From: Acanthochlamys bracteata
Taxonomy: Eukaryota; Streptophyta; Magnoliopsida; Pandanales; Velloziaceae
Reading direction: 5' to 3'
Length of the DNA: 64,000 nt
Assembly: GCA_019914995.1 (NCBI GenBank)
Contig: CM034133.1
Span: forward strand, 7,024,495-7,088,494
Positions 35,890-47,400 of the stretch are shown here, piece by piece. Each line of letters starts with the position of its first letter. Position 1 is the stretch's first letter. The position numbers and the translations under genes were made by a program. The notes beneath the pieces were generated by a model that ran no database searches, was not told the DNA's origin, and saw only the letters and a program-made list of their open reading frames with translations.

Positions 35890-37482
35890 AATAACTTTCA
35901 CAGTTCTTTGGGCAGCTGGAGAGAAGAGGAAGAGGAGACGACCGGTAAGTGACCTTTAACCCAATAAAATCAATACCAAATCCACTTCCATGTCTTCTCT
36001 CTCGCTCCTCTTCCTGGTGCGCTCTTCTTTTTCGTCTTGCGACTTCGTCTCTCCTTCCTGCTCTCTCCCTCGCGATCCCTACCATTTCATGGCCGATCCG
36101 TCGCCAACCTCTTTCGCTTCTCCCTCAAAGCTCCTTCTTTTTCTGTTCTCTCTCTTCTGTCTTTCGACTCGAATCAAAATTCACTAAATTCTCCAAAATC
36201 TCATCTGTGATTCGAGAAAATCTCTCAACTGTTCTCCAAATTCGAACAATTGAGCTAATTCAACCGTTTCTCCTTAATTTTCAATCCCCATATATGTTTC
36301 ATAGTCTCTGCGTGCTCAAAAATCGAGTCCGAATTGGGAGTCGGGGAACTTGCGCATCGCGATTTGCTTCCTTCAACCGAATGTTTGAATTTTTCTGTAT
36401 TCGATTATAATAAGTCTCCGTAATTGCAAGCGCTGAAGCTATTAGAGATGTTGTTCTATCTTATTTCTTCTCTTTTACCTAGTTACTGTTTGCTTTTTCG
36501 TTTCATTTATCTCAAGAGGTTGGTGGACTTGGCCAAGCATGCTAAGACAATCTGCCTGAACTAAGATTTTGACTTGTTCGTGAATTTGTTCCCATCCCTC
36601 TCTCTTCCCACTCTTTCTTTGTGTTCTTGTTCTTTTATTTTGTTTGAGCTTAGCTGTCTCATATATAGTTCTTGAAGTTTTTGTTTTGTCAGATATCAGA
36701 TATACTTGTACTCTGTTGTATGCTGGATTTTGAGTTGTTAGGGTGATTTTAACTTCCAAGGTTGCTGTCAAAACTTATTCATATGGTGGGTAGATGAGCT
36801 TTCGCTGACGGAGAAAAGAGGGCCTTTCTTGAGAATATTCTTACTATGAATTTTGTAGAGAATTAAACAGTCATACTTGGTAACTAACTAAAAGCTTCTT
36901 CTGTTCGAGAAAGAAGCTTCTTTCTATCTGGGTTTAAATTTGATCTCGGCCCTAATTAAATTTTAATTTCTTCGTTTCTCGTTAGGGCTTTTATTGATAG
37001 TGATTGTGTCTTTGGTGATGTACGCATTCTAGTTCTCGTTGATTGGTTGGTGTTTTGAATTGCTCTTTGGTTTCTGGAGCTAATCGTCCCAAATTATCAA
37101 TAGAATTTTGTAGTGATTGCTATTTTTTTAGTAAATTTTATGTAGCTTCTTTTCAACAACTTGAATTTGAAATGATATTGTGAGATAGTAGATGTTTCTC
37201 TTTGATCACTACTTATTTATGATTTGATTCAAATTTTTTCTTTGCTAGTATTTTCAAATATTTCTTGGTGACAGGATTGTATTGATATGTTTGTATTTGA
37301 TGCAAAACATTAAGGTGAAAAACTAAAGGTTCGATTTTAGTCTGATCTATTTTGTTTTCAGCGATATTCATTTATTTTATAGTTCATATTTAGTTGTTCT
37401 TATGAGTTGAAATATGATAAGTTGCTAAGAGGTTTTAAACAAATGTATTTTCAGTTGAGGTTCTTAGTTAATCGTTGTGCAG
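35890..37482 (+). other. 5' UTR and leader-intron-like region of the eS7 pseudogene
   Basis: A CT-rich stretch (35985-36200) resembling a plant 5' UTR is followed by about 1 kb of T-rich, intron-like DNA ending in ATCGTTGTGCAG at 37482. A leader intron just before the start codon is usual in ribosomal protein genes. No motif-bearing protein is seen; the 153-codon frame at 35949-36410 is Ser/Leu-rich low complexity. Confidence 0.45.
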
Positions 37483-37935
37483 GTGTTAAGGAGATTGAGA
37501 TAATTGTTTACTGCAAGCACCAACATCCAGAAGAAAAAGGGTGCTGAGCCCACGGATCTTGACCTTACGGTTGCACAGGTTTCTAATTTCTGTAAGCTTT
37601 TGGCTTTTTCTATGGACTTTAAGTTTTTAAATTGAAATCTTTTGCTAGAGGCTCTCTATGATTTGAAGAACACTAAGCAGGAGCTCAAGAGTCAGCAGAA
37701 GGATCAGTTCATAAACTCTACAAAGCGAGTTTAGTACATTTTGATAGGATTATTTTCTTTCATGATGTTTCAAATCCTTTCACTGCAATAGCTTTACTCT
37801 ACTTCTTTGATGCAGTCAATAAGATGTAGCAAGCAACAAGAAGGCTATTGTAATTTGTGTCCCTTACAGACTCAGGAAGAGATTTAAGAAGATCCATTTA
37901 GACTTGTAGGGAGCTCAAGTTCGGCGGAAAGTTGG
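37483..37935 (+). pseudogene. 40S ribosomal protein eS7 (RPS7) pseudogene, 5' exons only
   Basis: Remnant of an eS7 gene (40S subunit protein). Exon 37483-37578 reads LFTASTNIQKKKGAEPTDL, where the family has an M start: the start codon is TTG (37504-37506). Exon 37651 to about 37733 gives ALYDLKNTKQELKSQQKDQF. Exon 37816-37935 gives KKAIVICVPYRLRKRFKKIH then LDL, a stop, and ELKFGGK. GT-AG sites are partly kept. About half of eS7 (the part after ELEKKFSG) is absent. It is followed within 60 bp, on the same strand, by an H2A.X-like 3' end. Confidence 0.85.
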
Positions 37936-37992
37936 TTTCCTATTAATCACTATTATACTTACTGACAATTTGCTTGCACATGGAACCTCGTC

Positions 37993-38141
37993 AGGATAGT
38001 GCCAAGGCACATTTAGTTTGCTGTGAAGAAGAGTTTGACACAATTGCCAATGGTGGTGGTCTTCTTAACATCCACCAGAACCTGTTGCCAAAGAAGTCTG
38101 ACAACAAGAGTGATACCGGTTCTGCAGCACCGGAGTTATAG
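37993..38141 (+). pseudogene. histone H2A.X-like 3' end fragment
   Basis: One frame gives RIVPRHI, a stop (TAG where Q would fit), FAVKK; after a frameshift another gives TIANGG, LLNIHQNLLPKK and DTGSAAPEL then TAG. Plant H2A.X has RIVPRHIQLAVRNDEEL, TIANGGVLPNIHQ and a DIGSASQEF end. The SQEF phosphorylation motif is here APEL. Only the last third of the histone is present. It directly follows eS7 exons on the same strand, forming a chimeric pseudogene. Confidence 0.8.
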
Positions 38142-38478
38142 GAATCAGATGGTTAATGCTGTTGTTACGGTTAAAATATTTTGGTAATGGACTTTGTATA
38201 ATGACGGTTAAGCATTTGATAGTGTTTAGAAAAGCGTCTAAGGTTGTTACCTTGATTTTTGTTTTATAAATCCAGATTATTCATTAGTACGTTCTCTGGT
38301 ATTTGGTGGGTCATCATGCTTGCAAATGCTTAGCCATATATTCCGAAGAAACCTTTTATGTCTCTCTTCCTCAGTCTAAGTTTTGGTGGTGTATTTTGTA
38401 TCCTTTGCTTCTGGAAGGCAATATTGGTGATTAATATATTTGGAAAAATGTCTATTTGTTGAAATTATTATTTGTGGG

Positions 38479-39044
38479 GAGAGGTAGTAGTACATGATCC
38501 GATTTGCGAACACAATCCGAAATCGATTCATTTAAATCAGTTCGAATTTGATTTTAGATCGGTTTGGATTAGTTTTACGTCAATTCAAATTGACTCAATA
38601 AGTTAAATAAGTTCGACTTAGTTTTGTATTGATTCGAAATTGAATCATCTAATTTAGATAATCACTTGTGCAGCACATATTAATTAATAATTAGAAAATA
38701 TATAAAATAATGATATTGTATTTTAATTTATTTTATATAATTATTTATGCTAATTTATCATATTTTATTAATTTTTAAATTAATTTATAGATTTAGTTAA
38801 ATTGATTTTTTATATTTTGAATATGTAGTATCTAACTATTTTTACCTATTATTATTGAAATTAATTTTTATGGTTAGCTTCTTAATAATTTTGCTGAGTT
38901 TCACTTTATTAGTAAATGGATAGAATTAAAATTAATAATTTTGATTTATATAAATATGTTGATTTTGATAGGACTGAACAATTTTGATTCGGATATCAAA
39001 TAAGTTGACTCGAATTCGATATATTAACGATATTGCCACCTTTA
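38479..39044. mobile_element. degenerate hAT-type MITE
   Basis: Right end GATATTGCCACCTTTA and left end GAGAGGTAGTAGTACATG match the TAGGGGTGGCAATA terminus of the family at 43193, 57644 and 58411, with decay. Flanks TTTGTGGG (38471-38478) and CTTATGGG (39045-39052) agree at 6 of 8 positions. Non-coding and AT-rich. Confidence 0.65.
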
Positions 39045-39844
39045 CTTATGGGGTTAGATTCTACATTACAAGAACAAGTTGCTAAATTGAAGAAAGTTCT
39101 TGGTTCAATTTTGATGTTAGTAATTTGTCAAACATGGTAATTGTGCTTGAAACCCTTCCCTTTTTCCCTCTAGCAAACAAAGCCTTTTAGTAATGGTGCC
39201 TAAATTGCAGTGCATTGATTTCCTCAATAATTTCTGTTAGTTAAGGATAATATATTTTGCAATATATATTGTTATTTATTGATAAATTAGCGTATTATAG
39301 TATATATATTGGACATGTTGAAATATGCATAAACTATATAATATGATTGTTAAATTAGATAAATTAAAATGGTTTAAGATATATAAATTAGAGTCATTTC
39401 TAATTTTTCACTTTTAAATATAAAACAATACAAAATTTCACTTTCATAATCCACTTTCAAACAAAAAATTACATAAAACTTGATTTTCTTTAAACAATCA
39501 CTTCTTTAAGTTTAGTATTTAGAACGTCACTTTTCGGTAACTCAATTTTTGTGAAAAGAGTGCACCCATTTTGGTGGAGACTTTCTCAACCCTCATGCTA
39601 TAGCAACTCGTTGCATAAAGGAAGCACTAGCGAGCCTTATGGGTGATGTAGTGTATATACCCTCCTGCTCTAATAGCAAGCACAGGACTCGAAAGAAGAG
39701 CCTCCTTGCTTGCGTTTCGGCAGCTTTGCAACCCTAACAAGAATATTAATGTTATCACGAGAGTTGCAATGAAATAGGCAAATGTAACCATCTTATGACT
39801 CTATTACATCTTTATATTCAACCTAAATTGTAATACCAATTTTT

Positions 39845-40100
39845 CATGACCTAACTTGGACCATGACCGACACTAACTAAACCAAATCAAAATAAGCCTA
39901 AATTTGGCCCTGTTTAATAAGTCTAAACTTAACAATTAATTCAAAACTCCTGCCATAATTTTTAAAAATTTTGGCAGCACTCTTTTAAATCAAAGGATAA
40001 ACCTATGCTATTGAATACTAATAATATAACAACTAGCATAAATACCAATAAGAATCTAATAGGTTCAAACCATTGAAATACCTAAAGTTACACCGTGTTA
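39845..40100 (+). repeat. LTR-like fragment related to 33112
   Basis: Starts TCATGACCTAACTTGGACC and parallels 33112-33355. Right end unclear. Confidence 0.4.
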
Positions 40101-40486
40101 ACTTGTGTATATAAATTTAGAGTTAGTGGATTTACTACATAGATATAACTATATGGAAGTTTTGGAGTTATTCACAAAATTCAAATTGTATTACTAAATA
40201 TTTTATAATTATTGTAGTAATTGATTGTGAAGGGTTTAATTTGGTAAAATAGCTCCAAGATACTCATGAAAGCCACTTGAATTTGTCAAAATTAATTAAG
40301 CAGACCTAGTTTTGCTAAATCATTATACGAAGGGACGTGCATTCCTAACATATGATTTAGTAACATATAGAGGGACTTGCAAGTTTAATAAGATGAAGAG
40401 AAGGAAATAGTAATGGGAGCAGATCAGCAAATGACGCGAACAAAGGAGGACTGAGATTCTGGAGTGAACTTTATTTAAGATTATGT

Positions 40487-40742
40487 GTGCATTTGGCCCT
40501 ACTTCTAGAAAAAAAACACTTTTTAATTTTTAACTTCATATTTTTAATAAATTTTATATAATATTTACAAAATTTATTTAAAAATTTAGAAAATATAAGA
40601 ATTATATATTGTAAAATCTTATTATTACTTATTTTTATTAGTTTTTTTGAGGTAAAAATACAGAATTCATTTCTCAAAACATAATAAAAATATTTTTTAT
40701 TATAAAAAATACTTTTTATAAACACTTTCAAACAGCCCATTT
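40487..40742 (-). mobile_element. AT-rich MITE, GTTTGAAAGTG family
   Basis: On the minus strand begins GGGCTGTTTGAAAGTGTTT and contains AATAATAAGATTTTACA. It shares layout with copies near 40801, 51465, 52480 and 55405. Confidence 0.5.
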
Positions 40743-40800
40743 AGTCCAACACAGTGATGAGAGACGGAGACCACATTGGTCAAGAAAATAATGGCTGTTA

Positions 40801-41035
40801 AGGGGGTGTTTGAGAGTACCTTTGAAAAATAATTTTTTAGAATAGAAGGTATTTTTGTTCTATTTCGGTAAACAATTTCTCTTTTTTTTAAAATCTAAAA
40901 AAATATCATAAGAAGCAATAATAAGATCCTACTATGTAGAATTTTTTTATACTTTTTAAATTTTTAAATAATTCTGTTGAATGTTGTAAAAAATTTATTA
41001 AAAAATATGAAATTAATGAAAGTTGGAAAGGTGCT
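40801..41035 (+). mobile_element. AT-rich MITE, GTTTGAGAGTA family
   Basis: Starts GGGGGTGTTTGAGAGTACC; its far end on the other strand reads GTTCCCAAAAGCACCTTTCC, an imperfect inverted repeat. Contains AATAATAAGATCCTACTATG, as other copies do. Confidence 0.55.
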
Positions 41036-41179
41036 TTTGGGAACACATTGCAAACTCGGCGACTGCTTCATCTCGGTGACTGCTCCGAAGCCATCAGATT
41101 TATCTTTTTCGTGCACTGTATTATTCGGCAAATTGAAAATAGTGACCTTTTGCTAGTTACAAGTATGGTTTTTCTTCTG

Positions 41180-41459
41180 ATATGATTCTTGATCATAAGA
41201 AAAACTATAGAACTATTCGAATACTAAAGTACAAATTAAAATAAAATAACAAACTCAACTCATCCATACCTATGAGATCTATACACCTCTTATTTATACC
41301 CTCTTACCATGTAAATTCATCTCAACATAGAATTTTTAATCATTTAGCAAATATTCATTTTCTAATGAAGCTCAAATACTCCTAATGAAATTTAAACTCT
41401 TTTTGATACAACTGCGGGTCTTAGAAGGAGTTAGATAGCTTGAGATCCATCGTGTAACA
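41180..41459 (-). repeat. array LTR A
   Basis: Ends on the plus strand in CGTGTAACA. Left boundary near TGATATGATT is approximate because of small deletions relative to the other copies. Confidence 0.6.
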
Positions 41460-42290
41460 TTCCATTCTTTCGAAAACAAACCTTGTTGTTCTCAAGATTG
41501 ACGAAACCGATGCTTTAGAAGTTTGAAATTGGCTAGTCCACCAAAATAAGTATTTAGAGATAGTAGTAAACACTGTAAGATGATTAACATAAGTTGAGAA
41601 GCATTTGTGATAGGTTCCAATAAAAAATATAGTAGAATCAATTATATGAGAAATATTCGATTGAACTGATCAATTCCAATGATATCAATATGCTACACCT
41701 CAATTACAGGTTCATCATTGCAATTATTAGCAATCTGTGATGGATTTGGAAAAGCAAAATGTTATACCAGTGAATGAGTGGGTGCTGCAGTTGATGCATT
41801 GTTGGTTGGTGTTGATGTTGAGGCATAGTCCAAGCCTATAAGAGCATTTCTTAATGTTTAATGTCGAAGACGTCGCTGCTTCTGTAGATCTTACTTATCG
41901 ATCTTTTCTGAAATTTTGCGACACTAGTTTGTATTTCTTTTAGACATGCATATAATCTGTTTAGCTGAGAGTTTGATAATTGCTGACTAACATCAAACTT
42001 ATCTTAAGATTGAAACGTGGCAAATTTTTCTATTATTGACTTTCAAATTATTGCTGAGTAAAAGTTTATGCATACCATTGATAAATTTGCTGGAGTGCTG
42101 CGCAAATTACTGATAGTGTTGTTGACAAAGATAAGATCATAATTCTGATATTACTGATAGTATTGTTGATAAGAATTTGAGCCGTAGTGCTGATGATAAT
42201 ATTATTGATATTGAAATTAGTGTTGGTACCACAATGATATTATAATAGGCAGTGATTACGACGATGCAGACCCACCTCTCTGATAACAAT

Positions 42291-42607
42291 TGATATAATT
42301 TGTGATTACACAAAAATGTAGAACAATTGTAATACTAAATAAAATTAAGAAATTAGTAATATAAATTAAAATAAAATAACTTCCTTACCTATGAAGTTCC
42401 ATACACCTCTTATTTGTAGACTTTTATCATGCAATGTAGATATTCTTTTATGAGAATTCATTTCTATATAGAATTATTAACTATATGAGTAAATACTAAT
42501 TTTCTAACAAAACTCAAATACTCTTAATGAATTCGAACTCCTAAACTCTTTTAGATACAACTACGGGCCTTATTAGGATTACATAGCTTGAGGCCTATGG
42601 TGTAACA
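42291..42607 (-). repeat. array LTR B
   Basis: 317 bp, TG...CA bounded, with the primer-binding-like site directly to its left (42280-42290). Confidence 0.72.
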
Positions 42608-43192
42608 TTCTATCTCTCTTGAAAACTAACTTTGTTCTCAAGTTGACGAAATCAATCTTTGGAAGTTTTAATTGAGCTAGTCCACTAAAATAAGTATTTG
42701 AAAAATATTAAATATTGTAAAATGAGCAATATAAGTTGGGATGCTTTTGTGATATAGCCCGATAAAAATATGGTAAAATTAATCAAATGAAAATATCCAA
42801 TTGAACTGATCAATTCCGATTGACATACTTCACCTTAATCACTAGCTCATCATTGCAATTCTTAGCAAACAGTGGTGGATTTTGAAGAGCAAAATATTGT
42901 ACCTGTGGCTGAGTGGGGTGCTGCAGTTGAGTTATTGTTGGTTGATGTTATCGCTAAGCTATGGCGCAAGGTTGTAAGGGCGCTTCCTTAGTGCTCAATG
43001 TCGAAGATGTTGCTGCTCCTGCAAATCTTACTTGTCGAAAATTTTCTAAAGTCTTGCGATACTGACTTGTATCTCTTTTAGACATGCATATATTTCGTTG
43101 AGCTGAGAGTCTAATAATCACTTACCTACATCAAACTTACATTCAGATTGAGACGCAGCATAATGTTACTGTTGCTAACTTTCAAATTTTTA

Positions 43193-43765
43193 TAGGGGTG
43201 GCAATTCGGATATATGGATCGATTTCGGATCGACCCATATAATAACTAGGTCAAAATTATTCAACTCTAATTTGATCTATTTATTTATATGGGTCAAAAG
43301 TGTCAACCATAATCCACCCTTTTTAATAACCGAGTCAAAATTAGATCGACCCATTCAATAATTAAAATTATTAAAATAAATTTATAAATATTAATTTTTA
43401 GCAATAATATAAAATTATTAATTATGATATATTTAAAAATAAAAATATTAATTTTGATTAAATTTATAAATTAAATGAAAATTAGTTAAATTTGGATAAA
43501 TTAAAAAATATATATTCAAATTAAATTCAAATTTTATAATATTATTTTCTAATTATTAAATAATATATAGTATATAATAGTAATACGGATTAAATGGATC
43601 AATTTTGGATCAATCCGAACTCGATCCGAACTCATCTAAAATTTTGGGTCAATTTCAAGTCGACCTAAAATCGATCCAAATTCAACTAAAGCTTGATCTG
43701 AACTCGATTTTTTTAGATCGATTTTAGGTTGGGTTTTCAGGTCCAGTCTAAATTTGCCACCTCTA
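43193..43765. mobile_element. hAT-type MITE inside the retroelement array
   Basis: Starts TAGGGGTGGCAATTCGG and ends TTTGCCACCTCTA. Flanks AATTTTTA (43185-43192) and AATTTTTG (43766-43773) form an 8-bp duplication with one difference. The sister body shows the empty site (CAAATTATTGCTGAG). AT-rich, non-coding, with repeated GATCGACCC words. Confidence 0.88.
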
Positions 43766-44028
43766 AATTTTTGCCGAGTAAAAGTTTGTGCACACTGTTG
43801 ATAAACTTGCTACGGATGTCGTTCATATTGCTAATAGTGTTGCTGATAAGGAAAAGATCATAATGGCACTACTGCGAATAAGGTTCATCTTGCTAATAGT
43901 ATTACTAATAAGGATTTGAGTCATAGCGCTGATAAGAGTAATTTTGAAAATAAAATTGGTGTTGGTATCACAATACATCATAGTAGGTAGTAATTATGAG
44001 GGTGTACACGGACTGCTTTGATATTAAT

Positions 44029-44345
44029 TGATAGTGATCACATGAAATTATAGAACTATTTAATACTAAATAAACTAAACAAATTAGAAATATAAAATAA
44101 AATAAAAATAAATAATTCAATTCTTCAATACCTATGAGATTTCATACACTTCTTATTGTAAGCTTTTACCGTAAAAAGTAGTCTTTTTTTATAAATATTC
44201 ATTCTTAGCCTAAAATTTATAACTATATAACTAGATTTTAGTTTTCTAAATAATATTTAAATACTCCGAATGAAATTTGAACTTTTTAAACTCTTCTAGA
44301 TACAACCGCGGGCCTCGGATCGATTGGGCCTCCCATGGTGTAATA
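44029..44345 (-). repeat. array LTR C, abutting RAD9
   Basis: 317 bp. Contains TGGGCC at 44325-44330, a site II-like word, not seen at this position in LTR B. Ends 56 bp before the RAD9 start codon. Confidence 0.65.
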
Positions 44346-44401
44346 CCTTCCGTCCTGAATTGAAATGAAAACTTCGTCACCGGAGCTCTGACGATAGAGA
44401 A

Positions 44402-47400
44402 ATGGAGCTAGCGGTGAGTGGCAACGGTTTGAAGACGATGAGCCGTGGCGTCACGTGCTTAGCACGTGTCGGCTCGGAACTTGTTCTCCAGGCAACCTTG
44501 TCTAGGGGCTTAACTCTCCAGACCCTCAACTCCTCTCGCTCCGCTTACCACTCTCTCTCCTTCGCTCCCAACTTCTTTGATTCATTCAACATTATTCTCA
44601 ATCCTTCTTCTTCGTCTGAACAACAGCAGCAGCAGCAGCAACTCCGGGAGAGATCCAGAGAAGAAGATGGAGAGATCAGGTGTAGCGTTCTGTTGAAATC
44701 TGTTTGTAGTGTGCTGAGGACGCCCGTGGCGGCGATCGATCGGCTAAGGATTCTTCTACCTTCTGCTGAGGCAGACAAGCTTCAGTGGACATTGGAGTGC
44801 AATAATGGTGTTTGTTTACCCACTTCCTTTTTTCTTTTCAGTGTATTAATATAGCTTAATTTTCAATGTTTTGCTATTCAAGTTGTTCTTAGTAAGTCTA
44901 TTTATTATTGAACTTTTAGTTAATTGGAGAAGAAGACTCAAATTAAAATGCAATTAGGTACACAAATTTATGAAAAAAAATTGGCCAATTTTCCTTCCTT
45001 TATCATATCAGATACTATGCTATGAGGGCTCCTATTTACACTGTCAATTATAGTGGCTGTCTCATTATACCTTGTTAAATGTCGGAGTATAGTTATTTAA
45101 AGTTTGTTTATGTTTATCATGAATGCATGTCTATCAGTAAAATGATGTTAGAGTTTTCTGATTTTAACTTTTCCAATGCCCACTAGCTAGTAAGATTAAT
45201 CCAACATATTCTAAGCCATATTGATAACACATACCGTCATACATGACTGACTTTTGAGCACAAGTAACGACTGAAATGTGGAACCATATATAGAAATATA
45301 TTTAGAATCCATTTACTCTTTGACATCTTTTGTTTTGTTTCACTAGTACTCCTTCTAAGGATGCCTTTGTTAGGGCAAAGATGGTTGCTGCAATAACCAA
45401 AAATTCACATCCTTTTAATTGTATGAATTTCCTCGATTTGTATATTGTTTCTTTCAGTTTGGAGAAGGCTGTCGAGACAACATAAAAAAACGTTCATAAA
45501 AATTGCCCTGCTATTTTTCTTTTTATTCATGTCAAGTGAATAATAGGTGTGAAGAAGACCTACCGGATAAGTTGTAATGTGGAACCAGAGATACAGCATC
45601 TTTCTTTAGACCGTACAAGGTTTCCAAGTAGCTTTGTGGTTCGACCACGTGATCTCTCACGACTGCTTGTCAACTTCCAGTCATCACTACAGGAAATTAC
45701 TATCATTGCAACAGAACCATCAAGTGCACCTCCAGATATGGAGGAAGTGATTGGAGGGAAGGCACTGGAATTTAGGAGCTACGTTGATCCACTTAAAGGT
45801 ATTTGCTATAAAATTACATTCTTAGAAAGTTTGTGGGGTTTTTTCTAGTTTGTGGGGTTTTTCTTTCTTATTTAAATGCTTTAGGGTGACATTGATTGCA
45901 GACAGTAGTGACGCTACCCTACATACACAATTGTGGATCGACCCTGAAGAGGAATTTCTGCAATATAAACATAAAGGAGATCCAGTGGATATAACATTTG
46001 GGGTGAAGGAGCTTAAGGTAAATATATCACATTACATTACATGCATGCTAGTCTTTCTTTACCTCTGCCATGTTCTGTAAGAAGCACTAGAAGCATCAAA
46101 CATTTTTACTATTTTCTAGCAAACTATATTATAATCTGGTAGATGCACTCAGAATGAGGAATTAGTAGTTAGGGATCTGCTAAGTCGCTGGCCAAGATAT
46201 GCAAGCGAGCAGTTTTAACTCTCTTAGACCACTTCTTGATCTCCATAGCAGTTAGGAAAGCATGAATAACTATGGACTCTTTTATATCTTTGAAACTTAA
46301 CGAGTCTTACATATTGGATCCAGTACTTCGATTTAAAAGTACTTCATTTCCATTGTTCTCACATTTGCTGTCCGCAAATGCACTTTATTTAACAGGATAC
46401 AGAAATACAGAAATATGTCACTATTAAGTGATATTTAAACTATCGTTCTGCATTTCTTCCTCCCATGGGCATTTCTAACTGTAATTCATTTTAGTCAAAA
46501 GTAGCAGTTCCCGATTAAGATGGATATGTTAATTAACTCTACTCTCTATAACTCTGGCATATTAAGATATCTGCCATGGTTGCATTTTCGAATTAAGATT
46601 GAGTTTTTGTGCTTTGGGTGTATTTATCATCTCATAACCAATCCTTTTTCTTTATGTATATTTGATGGCTAATGAATCTCTTTCCTTCTCTTCAGGCATT
46701 TCTTTCATTTTGTGAAGGATGTGAAGTTGACATCCATCTGTTCTTCGAAAAAGCTGGAGAGTAAGCTGATTTCTCATATTTCTCTTTTTCATAAAAAGAT
46801 ACTTGTTTGTAATGTGTATGTGCATTTTTCTCAAGTAAGTGCACCTGTGCATTCAATCTTAGATTCTCTTCTAGTGATACAGCTGTGTCTTTTTTCTGGA
46901 TGGCAGGCCGATACTAATGGCACCTAGATTCGGACTCGATGACATATGCAACCCTGACTTTGATGCGATACTTGTTCTTGCCACCATGCTGGTGTCACAA
47001 CTAAGTGAGAGAAACAATCTGGAGCATACAACTGTTGCTCAGGCACAGAGAGATCAAGGTCACCAAAGGGGCTCACAATCTGAACATGCTAGACCTGCTG
47101 GCTCAGATGTTCCTTCTAGCCAGACGAAAATATGGTCAGAGCTTTCAGGTAAAACATTTCTTTGGTATAAGGTGCTCGCCAGTAGTGTTACAATAAAAAA
47201 GTTGCATGTTTCCTTGTCACATAGCTAGTGCTGCAAAAAGTGCTGAAGGTACGAGGGAAAGGACTCAAAGGGAAGGAAACCCAAGCTCTACTTTACAAGA
47301 CAATAACTGCCAACCTACTACAGAGAATGTGCCTGATGAGTATCCTAATTTTATAGCACAATAATTAAAATTAGTTTGATCCATATTCTCCTAATTTCAC

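Larger units (their letters stand above)
41180..44345 (-). mobile_element. tandem array of a small non-autonomous LTR retroelement (3 LTRs, 2 bodies)
   Basis: Three LTR copies at about 41180-41459, 42291-42607 and 44029-44345, each starting on the minus strand with TGTTACACCATAGG or a variant. The primer-binding-like site TTGTTATCAGAGAGG (complement of tRNA-iMet type) follows the second copy and a decayed version follows the third. The two bodies (41460-42290 and 42608-44028) match along their length once the MITE at 43193-43765 is removed. Each body is about 830 bp and has a gag-like coiled-coil remnant on the minus strand (SQLNRLYACLKEIQTSVAK in one, SQLNEIYACLKEIQ in the other). No pol. 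The third LTR ends 56 bp before the RAD9 ATG. Confidence 0.72.

Noticed and set aside
35949..36410. 153-codon plus-strand frame
   Set aside because: CT-rich, Ser/Leu/Phe-rich and without recognisable motif. It fits a 5' UTR of the eS7 pseudogene better than a protein.
37993..38141. functional link between the H2A.X fragment and nearby RAD9 (both DNA-damage genes)
   Set aside because: The H2A.X piece is a broken fragment fused to eS7 exons, and 6 kb of repeats separate them. The pairing is most likely chance.
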